Shown here in pieces: positions 1 through 11,473 of a stretch of DNA of 64,000 nt; within the stretch, counting starts at the first letter, position 1; the number at the start of each line of letters is the position of its first letter. A program made the translations under genes and the position numbers. A model generated the notes under the pieces. The model ran no database searches, was not told where the DNA came from, and saw only the letters and a program-made list of their open reading frames with translations. The DNA is from Silene conica (lineage: Eukaryota > Streptophyta > Magnoliopsida > Caryophyllales > Caryophyllaceae): contig CM055312.2 in assembly GCA_029255685.2 (NCBI GenBank), forward strand, positions 29,296,203 through 29,360,202. The letters run 5' to 3'.

Positions 1-861
1 GTCATACGGATGGCGGTGATCAACTGGTCCCTATGCGTCACACCTATAGGACACGTTTGAGAGATGTGAAGGTATGAAAATACAGTCACATTTATGCCGG
101 ATTTGACTAAACAGTTAGTCAGAGGTATTGACTATTAAATTAGTCAATAAGATGTTGATATTATTATTTAATACGGATTAAATAATTTTAGCTAATACGG
201 ATTACATGATTAATCGTAAATTAAATATAAACGGTTATATTTAATTAAATATTGAATTCGTGTATTAATATAAGCAGTTATATTAATTGACATAATTATA
301 CAATATCGTATTTTTGTCAGACCATTATTAATGTATCGACTGCATTAATATCTGATAACATGTGTGCGATTTATAATTAAAAACTCACGAATTATATTTT
401 AGGAAAACGGGTCGAATCACGCATTGGAATAAGGTTAGAGTGGAAAGCCCACTCTCACCCTAGTCCACGTTCGGCCGGCCGAGTATTGCAAAAGGAGAGG
501 GACTCTCCTTTTGTCAGGACTCCAACACTCTTACTGATATTTGATAATATAGAAAAACTAGGGTTTTTGAGAACAACTTTCTCCCAAAAACCTAGATCTC
601 ACATCTAAAACCTCACAAAACCTCTCCCCATACTGCAAGGCAATTGGAGAGCATTTCTAGCACACGCGGCATCGTCTCAGACAAAGTCTTGGGTGCAAGT
701 TATAGGAGGGAATTTAATTTAATTCCTGTTCTTAGGCCATTCTCGCAAAGGACCTAAGGTTGTATTCTATTTCATGTTTTTCATCTTATGACCATATTCG
801 CATATGTATTTTTCGTTATAATCCTGCAATTTTAAGGGTGAATACATGTTTATTCCCCACA
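1..861 (+). repeat. 5' LTR of copia element A (left part outside window)
   Basis: The sequence matches the 3' six-sevenths of the LTRs at 34676-35679 and 42448-43462, starting at the conserved GTCATACGGATGG block and ending in CCCCACA, where the other copies end. It is followed two bases later by a primer-binding site, so this is a 5' LTR in plus orientation. It looks more diverged from the other two LTRs than they are from each other. Confidence 0.9.
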
Positions 862-863
862 AG

Positions 864-876
864 TGGTATTAGAGCC
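864..876 (+). other. Primer-binding site of element A
   Basis: TGGTATTAGAGCC lies two bases after the LTR end and matches, with one change, the initiator-Met tRNA complement TGGTATCAGAGCC seen at 35682-35694 in sister copy C. Confidence 0.85.
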
Positions 877-1140
877 AAGGCCACGAAAATTTTACAATTG
901 TGTTTTCCATAAGTTTTAAAACTGAAAATTTGCATCTCGCACTTGTGTCTCGGCCGTGTGCCAATTTTGAGAAAAATCGATCATTTTTTTCGATTTTTAA
1001 TTGCATATTGTTAATTAATCGATATTTTTAACAGTATGTAAGTTTTGTTGTTGTTTATTGTTGATCTACACGTTTAAAATCAATGATAAACACAAGTTTT
1101 TGGTTTTAAACAGTTCGTAGCATTTTTCTGCTATCCGTCA

Positions 1141-1558
1141 CTCGATCGAGCATTTTTTGGCTCGATCGAGCAGTTTTTCAGAAACCAGTCACTCGATCGA
1201 GCACTTTGTGACTCGATCGAGCACTTTAGATTCTACGAACGAGCGTATTTCTACTCGTTCGTAGTCTGCTTCGTTAACCCGTCACTCGATCGAGACTTGC
1301 TATACTCGATCGAGTGACACTGTTCATCGATCGATCATGTTTTTATTCGATCGAACAGTTGTCAGGGTTTATTTTCTTTTCTGAAAATTTTAAGTTTTCT
1401 CAAATTTTTTGTGTTCGATCGAGTACCTGTTTTGCTCGATCGAGCAACTCGTTTGACGCTGTTCCTCGATAGACCTTGCTTTAATGCGATCGAACAGTTT
1501 TCAGGGTATTTTAATTTTTCTGAAAATTTTGGTTTCCTGAAATTTTAGGGGTTCGATC
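1141..1558 (+). repeat. Paired CTCGATCGAG palindrome array in leader A
   Basis: Palindromes start at 1141, 1161, 1192, 1212, 1285, 1305, 1326 (ATCGATCGAT), 1346 (TTCGATCGAA), 1414 and 1435. They fall into pairs 20, 20, 20, 20 and 21 bp apart. A further copy is split by element B (1552-1558 plus 12763-12765) and pairs at 21 bp with the one at 12777. Variant copies keep dyad symmetry by changing both ends. Function unknown. Confidence 0.9.
1554..1558 (+). repeat. Target site duplication of element B, left copy
   Basis: CGATC directly precedes the LTR of B and is repeated at 12758-12762 directly after its 3' LTR. The target lies inside one of the CTCGATCGAG-type palindromes of element A. Confidence 0.95.
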
Positions 1559-2843
1559 TGTTGGGAAATGTGTCCTCAACAATAGTGCGATCACGTAATT
1601 AAATCTCATGACGAGAATGCGCAAGGGATGATACGAATTATTAGTCAACTGACCAATATTAATCGGTAATGATTGGCTAGCTAGAGTTTGACATTACTGT
1701 CGTATGACGGTGATGGTCAGTTGATCCCTTTAGGTCACACCTTTAGGACAATTCCCTTAATTGATAAAGTGATCAAATGTATAATGATACGATTTGATCA
1801 TATTCCTTAAACTCGTGTATCGAGAAATCAGAGGTTAAATCTTATTGTAAGATTTATGTTTAAAATTGAAGCGTGTCAATTGTTAAACATTGAACGATAT
1901 TTTATTATATCGTAATTAGAATGAATTGGGTTATAATTATTACAAGAGTTGTAAATCGTATTGACGATTATTATAAGTGACTAATTTTACAATTAGTAAT
2001 TTCGAATTACTTGTCAACTTGATAAATGAGATTTATTAATTTATGAACAATATTTATTTGATAAATATGTATGATTAAATTAAAACAATTGTTATTTTAT
2101 TAAATTATGACATATTGTATGTCACATAACATAAAATTGTAAGATTGACAAAATTGTAAAATAAGGTCCATATTAGTGTATGTGTGCCGGTTTTGGGGTG
2201 TTTAACAAGGAATGATTTAAGTGTTTTTAAGTTGTTAAAAGCATAATCATTAAAGTGCCTTGAGAATATTACCTATAAGCCACCCTAAGAAGCATGGGAA
2301 AGAGGTGTGTTCCCCCTTGGAGCCCTCCCATACCCGGCCACCCACACCCAAGCATCACACTATATTAAGTATAAGATACTCACCTAAAACTAACCTAGTT
2401 CTTCTAATGTTGGCATAATTTTCTAAGTGTAGAAAACTCATAAAACCTCTTCTCTTAGCCGAAATACACTAATTAAAAGTAAGATTTTACAAACTCAAAA
2501 TATATATTATAAGATAATATAAACATACTATTTGTAGTATTGAGATAATGTTCTAATTAGAGAGATTAGAATAATTTAAGGAAAACCGATTTTGTACTAG
2601 CTTGTTCAAGATCTCGGTTGGTTAAGGGGTTGTCTTGGTGCATCCAAAGGAGGTATTCTTGTTGGGTACTAGGAGGATCATCCTTGCTATATAGATTCGG
2701 ACCGTGTGTAAGGGTTCGAAAACTCTCTTTTTCCGCATTTTCATAGCATGCATAAGATCTTTAACAAGTAAATTAAAATGTTATTTACAAGGTTAGTTTA
2801 GTATGACTAAAGATTAGTTTATGTGCAACTAATAAACCCTTCA
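1559..2843 (+). repeat. 5' LTR of element B
   Basis: Starts TGTTGGGAAATG and ends AACCCTTCA. It is repeated almost exactly at 11474-12757. A nested inverted repeat at 1645-1724 (outer arms TCAACTGACCA/TGGTCAGTTGA, inner arms CGGTAATG/CATTACTG) corresponds in position to one in the LTRs of A/C, D and E. Confidence 0.95.
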
Positions 2844-2845
2844 AT

Positions 2846-2857
2846 TGGTATCAGAGC
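2846..2857 (+). other. Primer-binding site of element B
   Basis: TGGTATCAGAGC two bases after the LTR, matching the 3' end of initiator Met-tRNA. Confidence 0.9.
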
Positions 2858-5283
2858 AATAGGTTGTTTGCATGCTTTCCGTTTACGTTTTTACGGAGTT
2901 ATAGTTATAACAAAATAAAATTTGAATTTTCGTTTGATATAAGATATGCACGAAATAATTTAAGCATGAATACCTACCGTTTTCTAAAATGTTTTAGAAT
3001 ATTTGGAATATATTTTGCATGAATATTGATTAATGGTATATTAAATATCGGATTTTATAGAGTTTTAATGGTTAAAATCGTTTATTCTGGGAAAAAAAGC
3101 AAAAATCATCTTTTGGCCGAGATTTTTCAGTATATTATCACATGTATATCCTATGTTATGAATATGAATTTTCGTAAATTATGGACTTATAAAACGTGTG
3201 ATATGAATTTTAATGGTTAAAATGCAATAAGATGAATAAAATGGGTTAAAATAGTTATATTATGAATTTGACTATAAAACTTTATGAGTATGTCACATGC
3301 AATATTGAAAATTTATGCTAAATTTTCCAGAAATTTATCTCAAATATTGCAATATTATAGATTTTTAATGTAAAAATCGGGTAATTAGTGACATTATTTC
3401 GACTTTAATAGTTTAAGTTGGAATTTGGCCATAAAAATTTAACACGATGTCATATATATTATTTCCAGCATGTATAAAATTTTCGAGAATTTTATCTTAT
3501 TTTATGCTTGAGAAATAATTTTAAAGGTTAAAATCGTACGATATATGACGAAAATCGTTAAAATTTGCAATAGTTGTTAAAATGGCCGAAACATTTAACC
3601 CATATTAGTCATATATGATATGTTCATCATGAAAATTTTTGGGAGCCAAAAGTTTCAAATTTGATTTAATTTTAATTTGTTAAAAGTAGCATTTAAAATT
3701 GAATATTTAGAGTCATCATCTAAAAATTTCGGCTATGGGGCAATGTGCCATTTAATTTTCTGTCCTTTTTGTGTTCTTAAAATGTTTTGGAAGACATAAA
3801 AATATTATTAGTATTTTATTTGCATTTATGAAGTTAATTATTGAATTTTCCGACTTAAAATACTCGTTTTACGTCTTATTTACGAAATAATGTTAAAACC
3901 GTATAAATACTAATATTTTAAGATTCTGAAAATTTTAAGAACATTCTGGATTTTTTAAAATTTGAATTTTGAATTTTCGAAATTTTTTATGACTCTTTTG
4001 GATTTTATATTATTTTCCCCGTAAAACCGAGTAATACCGATCAATATTGAAATATATTGAGTTAAGTCATGTTCAAAGTTTGAGTAAGACTAAATTTTGA
4101 AACCTATAAGAGTTAGGATGATTAACTTAAGGATGAAAACCGTTTCATATAATGCATAGTGTTGTTAACCGTTAAAACACGCGATTCCATAAACCGAGGT
4201 TTGCGATAACTATTTAAATAAGTGTTTTAAATAGGACGATTTGGCTTAGGGTTTGCATGTTAATTCATATTTACATAAGCATTGCATACTTTATTATGAA
4301 TGTCATGATTTATTTACGTAATTTTGGGAATTATGTAATTTACTTAGTATGGCCTTACTTTTTAATCGGTATTTCCCGTAATGTAAGGGGTTACCGATTC
4401 GGTTGTAATTTTGTGATCTCGTATCACCCAATTGTAATTTATTTCTATTTTATAATGTATAAAGTAGACTAAAAAAGTTGTAATATTTGTAAAATCCGGA
4501 GTTCCTTGAAGACGGTGCCATTCGGAAAGGAGTTCCGACAAGACGGTGTTTACCTCGAAGTGCGTGCCTCGTGAAGTTCAAGGGACCAAGGAGTTGGTTT
4601 CCGAATTTGTAATTTTATTATTTCTTTTCTAGGAAAGGCCATACTAGGGTTTATTTTTATGCTTTTATTTTTGCTTTTATATGTTTGCATGCATAGCCAA
4701 ATCGTCATACATCGTATCATGCATTTTTCGATTTAGTCGACCTAGTCATTTATTTTATCGATAATTCACCGACTTAGTTCACTTAAACGGAGATAGATAA
4801 TAATTTGACTAGATCTCTTACATATAAATATTGAGACTTAGCCTTACCAAAAAGTACGGACTCATGAATCCCTTCTTCACAAGAACGTAGGCTCGGCTAC
4901 ACCGGGGTACTAAAATTGTCACGTTGGGTAAGTGGGGTAATAAGATTACACCTTGAAATTTGGTTGATCTCAACGAAAGTATTCGTAACCGTAGTTGCAA
5001 TAAGTTCGGGCTAAAGATAATTTTAAGAAAATTGTCGACCGAGAGTTCTAAGAGTAGAACCGATTAAAGGGTTAATCCACCAAATTATACCGATACGGGT
5101 GGAATCAGCCACACCGTGCCCGGATTAGTATGGGTTTGGGTCTCGGGATTGTTTACTTAATTGGGTAAGAGATCATTAAGTAAATATATAACTAAACTTG
5201 TTAAAGTTTCTAGTTTAAATTACGAATTTTAAAATGATGTTGTTTTTCCTTTTATTATTGTAGTTTAATTTTCAACATCATCA
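2858..5283 (+). other. Long leader of element B
   Basis: A 2.4 kb AT-rich, non-coding leader. No conserved ORF is seen. Its end, at 5241-5263, is a pyrimidine-rich tract finishing in TTATTATTGTAG, 20 bases before the gag ATG, and looks like a splice acceptor. C and D have a similar tract in the same place. Confidence 0.7.
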
Positions 5284-6219
5284 ATGGCAACCAACGCTCC
5301 ACCTCTCACTAACGTATCATGGCTTCGATCCTTTATGGATCGTTGTAAAATCGATAAGCATGGTTCCAATTTTAAGGATTGGGATGCGCAATTGCTTTTG
5401 GCCGCTCAAGGTGACGATAAGAGTCGTTACCTATCCGAAGCCGCTCCTCCCGCTCCGACCGCTCGTTCGTCGGTCCAAACTCGTGAGGCCTATGAAGCCT
5501 ACATGAAAGAGTCCTCCGCTCTTAAAAATGTGCTCATCTTCTCCATGGAGTCGGATCTCCAAAGGAGTATGATTAAGTTGACCACATCATATGAGATATA
5601 CACCAAGCTTGCGACCATGTTTTCGCAAACTCCAAGGGTGATCCAATATGAGGCGGCTTCCGCCTTCTTTGACATTACATTCAAGGAAGGGCAAAAGATA
5701 AGCCCTCATGTGCTCAAACTCGTTGAGCTCGCGGAGACTCTAAAAGCGCAAAATGTTGATGTACCCGACTCTCTCATTATTGACCGAGTTCTTCACTCGC
5801 TCAATAAGGTTAAAGCGTATGCTCAATTCCGGGTGAATTTTAATATGCGAAACCAAGAGACCACGTTGGATGAGTTGCATAAGATGTTAGTCCAAGCCGA
5901 AATGGACATGGGACTTCATGAAAGTTCCACCAAGGATGTTTTGAACATCGAAAAGAAAGGGAAAACGAGCTTCAAAAGGAATGCCTCTAAAGGCAAGGGC
6001 AAGAAAACGTTCAAGCCCAAGGCGACCAAAGAAAAGACCTTTTCGAAAGGCGCTTCCACCTCGTCTTCAAAATCCGAAGACAAGTGCCATTATTGCACGA
6101 GGATCGGTCATTGGAAGCGTAATTGCCCCAAATACTTAAGCGATCTCAAAAATGGAAAGGCAACCGCCGTAGGTAATAATTCTCGTTTAAATTCATGTCA
6201 TTTATCAACTTATGTATAA
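5284..6219 (+). CDS. gag: Gag of copia element B
   Basis: A 311-residue Gag, the structural protein that would form the cytoplasmic virus-like particle and bind element RNA. An N-terminal region of the plant copia gag type (residues 1-215, including the common GSNFKDWD segment at 27-34) is followed by a Lys/Ser-rich linker and one CCHC zinc knuckle (Cys268, Cys271, His276, Cys281). The ORF has no internal stop, unlike the gag of A. The ATG at 5284 is the first one after the acceptor-like tract. The unspliced frame runs 12 residues past a GT at 6173 before stopping; splicing out 6173-6263 would instead end the protein VGAPPNNDKGKEKEA at 6307. No pol follows. Resembles the gag regions of C and A only distantly. 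Confidence 0.88.
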   Translation: MATNAPPLTNVSWLRSFMDRCKIDKHGSNFKDWDAQLLLAAQGDDKSRYLSEAAPPAPTARSSVQTREAYEAYMKESSALKNVLIFSMESDLQRSMIKLTTSYEIYTKLATMFSQTPRVIQYEAASAFFDITFKEGQKISPHVLKLVELAETLKAQNVDVPDSLIIDRVLHSLNKVKAYAQFRVNFNMRNQETTLDELHKMLVQAEMDMGLHESSTKDVLNIEKKGKTSFKRNASKGKGKKTFKPKATKEKTFSKGASTSSSKSEDKCHYCTRIGHWKRNCPKYLSDLKNGKATAVGNNSRLNSCHLSTYV

Positions 6220-6263
6220 TGATACAAGTGTGTTGATATTTACCCTTTTTAATTGTTTTAAAG
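6173..6263 (+). other. Candidate intron at the end of B gag
   Basis: A GTAATAATTC donor after ...GCCGTAG and a U-rich stretch ending TTGTTTTAAAG give a 91-nt intron. Joining the exons keeps the gag frame and ends after 15 hydrophilic codons at a TGA (6305-6307). C (38476), A (23798) and D (43899) all have a GT at the same Gag/protease boundary. Confidence 0.5.
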
Positions 6264-6307
6264 GGGCGCCTCCTAATAATGATAAGGGCAAGGAGAAGGA
6301 AGCATGA

Positions 6308-8376
6308 AGTTCCTTACTTGGATGGCTATAGTAGCATCCAATTGATCGAAGACTTGAAGAGCTAGGCTCTAATTTTCATACCGTCTTCTTTCATATTTTG
6401 CATTTTAATTATGGAACAATTTATTGTCTTGTAAGACAAGGATTAAAATCCTAAAACAACGGTTGTAATTTTGGATATTTGGTGACTTGGTTTTCAACCC
6501 GAGTCACTACTTTTGTTCTTAATCAAATGTCTTGATTTCTCAAATAAATTGCATACCTTGTTTAAACATGAATAATGGTGATTTTATCACGCAATAAACC
6601 TTGATATGATCAATTTAATATAATCAAAGTGTTGATTAAAACGGAGAACTACACCCCATGAGATACTTTCAATCAAAATGAGACAATATTAGTTCATTAT
6701 AAGATTTTCATTTTAAGGGAAAATGAGAATGTATTCATCACACCTATAAAACTTCAAACATTCATATGCATTGGTTAATCGAAATAGCTATCCTTAAACG
6801 AATAAAGGTTATTGTTAGAAGGATAGAGTGGGAGAAAATATTTCGCTCGCAAACCAATGATGAAAATAAAGGATCTTAGAGAAGATTCTTACTTGGAGTC
6901 TTAAGAAGAGCCCTAAATGATTTGAAGAAACTACGAGAGGACACTGAAGAAACTACGGGAGGACACTCGAAGAAAGGTTCTTTGTGTTCATTGTTTCTAA
7001 GGGAGGAGACATGACAACCCGTATGAATTCGGAAGGAATATCGGCTCCTTGAGATAATGAGTTTTTAAAGATTATAAGATAATAGAGGAGAAATAATCTA
7101 TCTATACAGGGGAAAGACCGGTTCCTTAATAAATGATGTTTCTAAGTTTATAAGATAAAAGAGAAGAAATCATCTCAATTCTCTCAATATCGTTATAAGG
7201 AAATTATCATGTCATATTCGTCTCGAGGAAACGAAAACATGAAAAGAGGGTGATGATTGATTGAATGGAAGATGGATCACTATAGAGATAGTGATAATGA
7301 TTCGAGTAATAGATTAACATACGAGAAATGGAAGGTTCATTTAAGAAATCGAGGGATATTGTTTTCAGTGGGAGCGATATTCATTAAAGAATTGAAACCT
7401 ACCATTTAGAGAGAATGGGTGATTCTTTAAGAGTAAAGAATAAGAGGTGCTCAATTTAGATAAATAAAATAATTTGTATCATATGATGATGGAGCTTTAA
7501 AAGGAAAGTTTATTATCTGGATAATAAAAGGTCGCCCATTAGAAATTAGAATGGTTGGATACGTTATTCATAATGATGAATAAAACCATTATAAAATAGC
7601 CAAGATGAGTGAAAATTATTAGAATGATGAAATCATATATAGACTACAATATAGATTTCAGTACATAAGTGACTAAAGAGAGTGATTCTTAAATCCCTCC
7701 AGTATATCGATACGTCACAAGTTATAAGATAACAGTGGGAGCCTTCTTCTGGAAAGGAAGCTCAAAATCTAGAAAGAGTTCTAGAAATGTACTCAAATAA
7801 AATCATATTATACGGGATAATATGAGAATGAAGAAGACCAAAATTTGTAAGTTTTGCAAATCATGAATAAAGGGTTATTCGCAAAACACTAATACAAATA
7901 GATGATTGTGCATCAAATGCAATGTAATAGTATTGACTATTGTTGCATGACAACATCATTTGAGTTATGATTAACTCAAAGTGAAAGATACTTTGTCAGA
8001 ATCCAAATGGTTTGTAAGAGACAATATTGAACCCCATAAGTGAACTGGATTGACTTAGTATGGCCCCTAGCCGCTTACATGAGGTGACGTCTCTAAGCGA
8101 CTAGAGTGTGAGGCGATTGATGGCAAGTTCAAGTGCCATAGAGTCATATGTGATGACTAGTCGATCACATAGGCAGACTGTTAGAAACACTCTGCCGGGC
8201 AATGTGACCGCTTATAGAGTTCTGGAAATTTTATAGCCGGGTCGTGGCGAGAGCTGCTATAGTATTCTTGTGAGTCAATTCTTAGACTAAAGATTACTCT
8301 CCCAAGATGGTACAGTTTAGGCATAACCTTGATCCATTCTCTACGACTTTTCGTAACTGGAGTCAAATGGGATTAC
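6308..8376 (+). other. 3' untranslated part of element B, before F1
   Basis: AT-rich, no ORF of note and no trace of pol. The last 350 bases (about 8031-8376) match by eye the 3' UTR of element D at 47164-47520 (shared blocks include GTGAACTGGATT and GACCGCTTATAGAGTTCT), so the 3' UTR is conserved between a Gag-only and a pol-bearing element. Confidence 0.75.
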
Positions 8377-9339
8377 TGTAACAGCCCGTATTTTTATAAA
8401 AGTAATTTTAATCATTTAAAACTAGTTCACGGAATTTAATAATATTTTAATTATAAGTCGTGAGTTTTATTTTAAGAAATGCCGTTAAGTCCGTCTTGAG
8501 TTGTTTAATTTAAAGATGTCACGTTTACTTGGTAAATTACGTTTTAAGGATTTCCGCTCCTTACATTTTTACTAAACCCGACTCAAGTGAAATATAAAGG
8601 ACACCTTCTACCTCCTCTTGCACGTTACATTGTCCTTCACCAAATAAGAATACAGTGACTTGTTTCTCCATTTTTGCTCTTTCTCAACCTCACAAAATCA
8701 CCATCCGTTTTCTCATCTCAACTCCGTTTAACTCGAGGTTTTCATCATCGCATTCCTCTCTTCATTTCTGATCTTTCTATCACTTTCGTTTTCAATTTCG
8801 TGAAACTTCATTTCTGGGCTGTTTTGAGGGGAACTCGAAAATACCCTCTTATAACCCGTTTTGTTGTTTGTAGGTGTCGACATTGACGACCCGGATAAGG
8901 ATTATTATATTATTCAAGACTAGGCGTGAAGAAATCGCTCATTAAGGTGACGATAATGAGAAACTCGGCCTTTTGTCTATATTAGCACTTTACTTGATTT
9001 TTAGTATGTTTATTTACTAGAAACATGTTTAGGTTATGTGGATTGTGGTTGTGATGCTGTAAATTAGTTAGTATCATGTTAGGGTTTGTTGATTATATGT
9101 TCTTCACATGATTTGTTTAGTATTGATGATGGGTATGTTGTTCATGAGGAAATAATGGGTGTTTTCAATTATTGATATGAGTAATTATGGGTAATCTATG
9201 ATAATGATTTTATGATGCATCATTGGTGTTGGTATATGCTGTAATTCGTGATTTTAGTAGTGTATACGAAGTATAGAAGCAATCCCATGAAGTTTGATTG
9301 AGTTCTTAAGTGTCGAAACACGTTTTGCTGGGCAGAGGA

Positions 9340-9654
9340 CTCCCAGCCGGTCTGAGGCCGGCGGCCGGTGGACCGGCTGAGAGCCCCATTTGTTGTTTTC
9401 GTTGATTTTGCAATGGGTGAAAATTTGAGGAAAAAGGGTCCCCAGCCGGTGGACCGGCAGCCGGCCGACTGGCTGGGAGACCATTTTGTTGTTTATTGTT
9501 GTTTCCGTAAGAGTTGGGAAAAAGGGGTTCCCAGCCGGTGGACCGGCGGCCGGCCGACCGGCTGGGAGTACCTCTTTGTTGTTTTCGTGTTGTCTTGGGC
9601 ATAAGAGGTTGGGACCCTCAGCCGGCCAACCGGCAGTATGGCTGACCGGCTGAG
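9340..9654 (+). repeat. Array of four GC-rich inverted repeats in F1
   Basis: Four imperfect palindromes of about 35-45 bp, spaced 87-97 bp apart: arms CAGCCGGTC/GACCGGCTG (9344-9352, 9371-9379), CCCAGCC/GGCTGGG (9441-9447, 9471-9477), CCCAGCCGGT/ACCGGCTGGG (9530-9539, 9557-9566) and CTCAGCCGG/CCGGCTGAG (9617-9625, 9646-9654). Spacers are AT-rich and similar to each other. F2 has no equivalent block. Confidence 0.88.
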
Positions 9655-9806
9655 AGCCCCTGAGCATGTTAAATTGTTTATAACTTTGGATTCACATGTC
9701 GGATTTGATTGATTCTTTTTCCGTATGTCTCGTATGCTTGTTTGAAGTCCCAAGAAATTGGGCGGCACTTATGTCGGGTTCCGTAATGGATTTGAGGATG
9801 AAAGAC

Positions 9807-9846
9807 CCCCCCGGCCGGGCAACCGGAAGGGAGACCGGCTCTCGCC
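9807..9846 (+). repeat. CCGGCCGGG module of F LTR, first copy
   Basis: A segment with CCCCGGCCGGGCAACCGG and, further on, GGAGACCGGCTCTCG follows a shared TTCCGTAATGGATTTG-like lead. It recurs at about 10618-10655 and, reversed, in F2 at about 48038-48080 and 48752-48790, so each F LTR has two copies about 0.7-0.8 kb apart. Confidence 0.75.
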
Positions 9847-10298
9847 TCAAATTAGTTCCCGAAGTTGGCTGAGTGTTACGTGGATGTTTATGATGAGTTA
9901 TTTAAGAAATGATTGTCATTCGAGTTTGAGTTGTTGTACATCTTTGAGATGACATATTGTGATTTGTGTAAACCTGCTGTGCGCTGCTATAGTACTCGAG
10001 TTCTCACCTGATTGCATTGTGTAGCTGGTTGGCCGTAGTGACTTGGTTCTCACGGTCAGGTCTTAGATTGTCTGCCCGCCTTCGGGCATATCTCGTTCCT
10101 AGCTAGTTCGGGTCTTGGGGGTGCCTTGTGCACTTGTCGAATCGGGGATCGTGATTCGTTTGCGCTCCGAGAGTCTGGCCAGGTTTAGACTAGGACAGTC
10201 ATTTGATGTCGTGCTACCAGGGGGTTGTATAGTCTGAGATTGGGAATGTCGTAGTATATAGTCGAGTCGATTGTCGGCCTGCTCATAGTAGTCTAGTA

Positions 10299-10490
10299 GA
10301 GTCACTTGGCTGACCAATCTAGTTAGAGTCGAGTCACTTGGATGACCTATCTCTTGTTTGTAGAGTCACTTGGATGACCTATTTGTTGTAGGAGTCGAGT
10401 CACTTGGATGACCTATCTCTTGTTTGTAGAGTCACTTGGTTGGCCTATAGTTGTTAGAGTCGAGTCACTAGGTGACCTATCTCTTGTTGA
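10299..10490 (+). repeat. GTCACTTGGATGAC minisatellite in F1
   Basis: Six or more imperfect copies of AGAGTCACTTGGATGACCTA at intervals of about 33-45 bp; the core GTCA...TGAC is dyad-symmetric and the last copy is GTCACTAGGTGAC, a perfect interrupted palindrome. F2 has fewer copies (48208-48300, reverse strand). Confidence 0.8.
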
Positions 10491-11165
10491 TATAGTTGGA
10501 TGTGGAGTATGCTTTAGTTGTGATTGTGATTGTATGGTACTTAATTATCCCAGTATTGTTCGTCCAAGGCATTGGACGACTCTTAGTCCGGTTTCGTAAA
10601 TGGTTTGGATTGAAAGACCCCCCGGCCGGGCAACCGGAAGGGAAACCGGCTCTCCTTCCAAATAGTTTCCGAAGTTGGTTGAGAGCCTTGCATAAGTTTT
10701 TGCATGTTGACTTGAGATTGAGATATTGAGATCTGTATGCTTCACATGTTTTATATATGCTGGAGTATATTGTATGCTTATGTGTTATGTGTCATTGACA
10801 ATAGGTGGCTAGGAGCACTCTAGTCACTCCCCACTGACTGTGGCGCACATGTTGTATGTGTGTAGGTACATGAGGCTGTTTTGCAGGGGGTTACGTTGAG
10901 GCTAGCGAGCGATGATCCTTCATCGTTGACTTTTACCTTAACGTGTAGCTAGACCTTAGACTTATGTTTCAGTATTTTGTGCCTGTAGGGATATGCTATC
11001 CCGGGCTGCTTTTGTATCGCACTTATAAACGTATTTATGTTTAATCTTTCGCATGTTTAGATTTCTAAAGCACCTCGCATGTTTAGTTTGTTAAAAAGTT
11101 TTAATTCCGCTGCATTTTTGGTACTTTGTATGTTTTACTTTTACGCTTTCGCGAAGGGTTTTACA

Positions 11166-11473
11166 ATTGCTTCAGGCTGTGACTGACTGTGACTAGTCAA
11201 AGGAAGTAGTGCGATAGAAATTGTCCACCCCTTGTCAGGGTTGTTCAAATCACAAGGCCACTCGAGGAGAAGTTAACTGGAAATGCGTGGCCACGCTCGG
11301 AAGGTATCTATGGTAGATAAATTCGGTCAAACAGTTATTCTCCAGATCGAGGAAACCACTCATGATATGATCGAATGCAAGTACGACCTCAGAGAGACAC
11401 CTTGCATTGAGTGGGAGATTGTAATAGGACAAGAGAATTGGTGACGCACACTTGTCGAGGACAAGTGGAAGAT
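11166..11473 (+). other. 3' end of B internal region, with polypurine tract
   Basis: Resumes B after F1. It holds the 12-bp palindrome GCGTGGCCACGC (11285-11296) and, next to the LTR, a hairpin CACTTGT-CGAGG-ACAAGTG (11449-11467) that runs into the purine-rich AAGTGGAAGA tract used to prime plus-strand DNA. D and A/C have the same arrangement. Confidence 0.8.

Larger units (their letters stand above)
877..1558 (+). other. Leader of element A, first segment
   Basis: Untranslated leader between the primer site and the point where element B is inserted. It aligns by eye with the leader of copy C (35695-36010; shared stretches include GTTAATTAATCGATATT), and it continues at 12763 after element B. 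It carries the CTCGATCGAG array described separately. Confidence 0.8.
8377..11165 (+). mobile_element. Solo LTR F1, chromovirus-like, inside element B
   Basis: Starts TGTAACAGCCCG, ends GGGTTTTACA, and is flanked by ATTAC (8372-8376) and ATTGC (11166-11170), a 5-bp duplication with one change. There is no internal coding region. A second copy, F2, lies in reverse orientation at 47521-50841 with a perfect 5-bp duplication. The TGTAACA start is typical of plant Ty3/gypsy chromovirus LTRs. The family assignment is inferred from ends and length only. Confidence 0.8.

Noticed and set aside
9254..9667. Overlapping ORFs of 78-137 codons over the GC-rich array in F1
   Set aside because: They exist because GC-rich palindromes lack stop codons; no conserved domain and open on both strands.
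8377..11165. F1 as a DNA transposon with TGTAA inverted ends
   Set aside because: Ends are TG...CA, the target duplication is 5 bp, F2 has the same structure, and both fit a solo LTR better.
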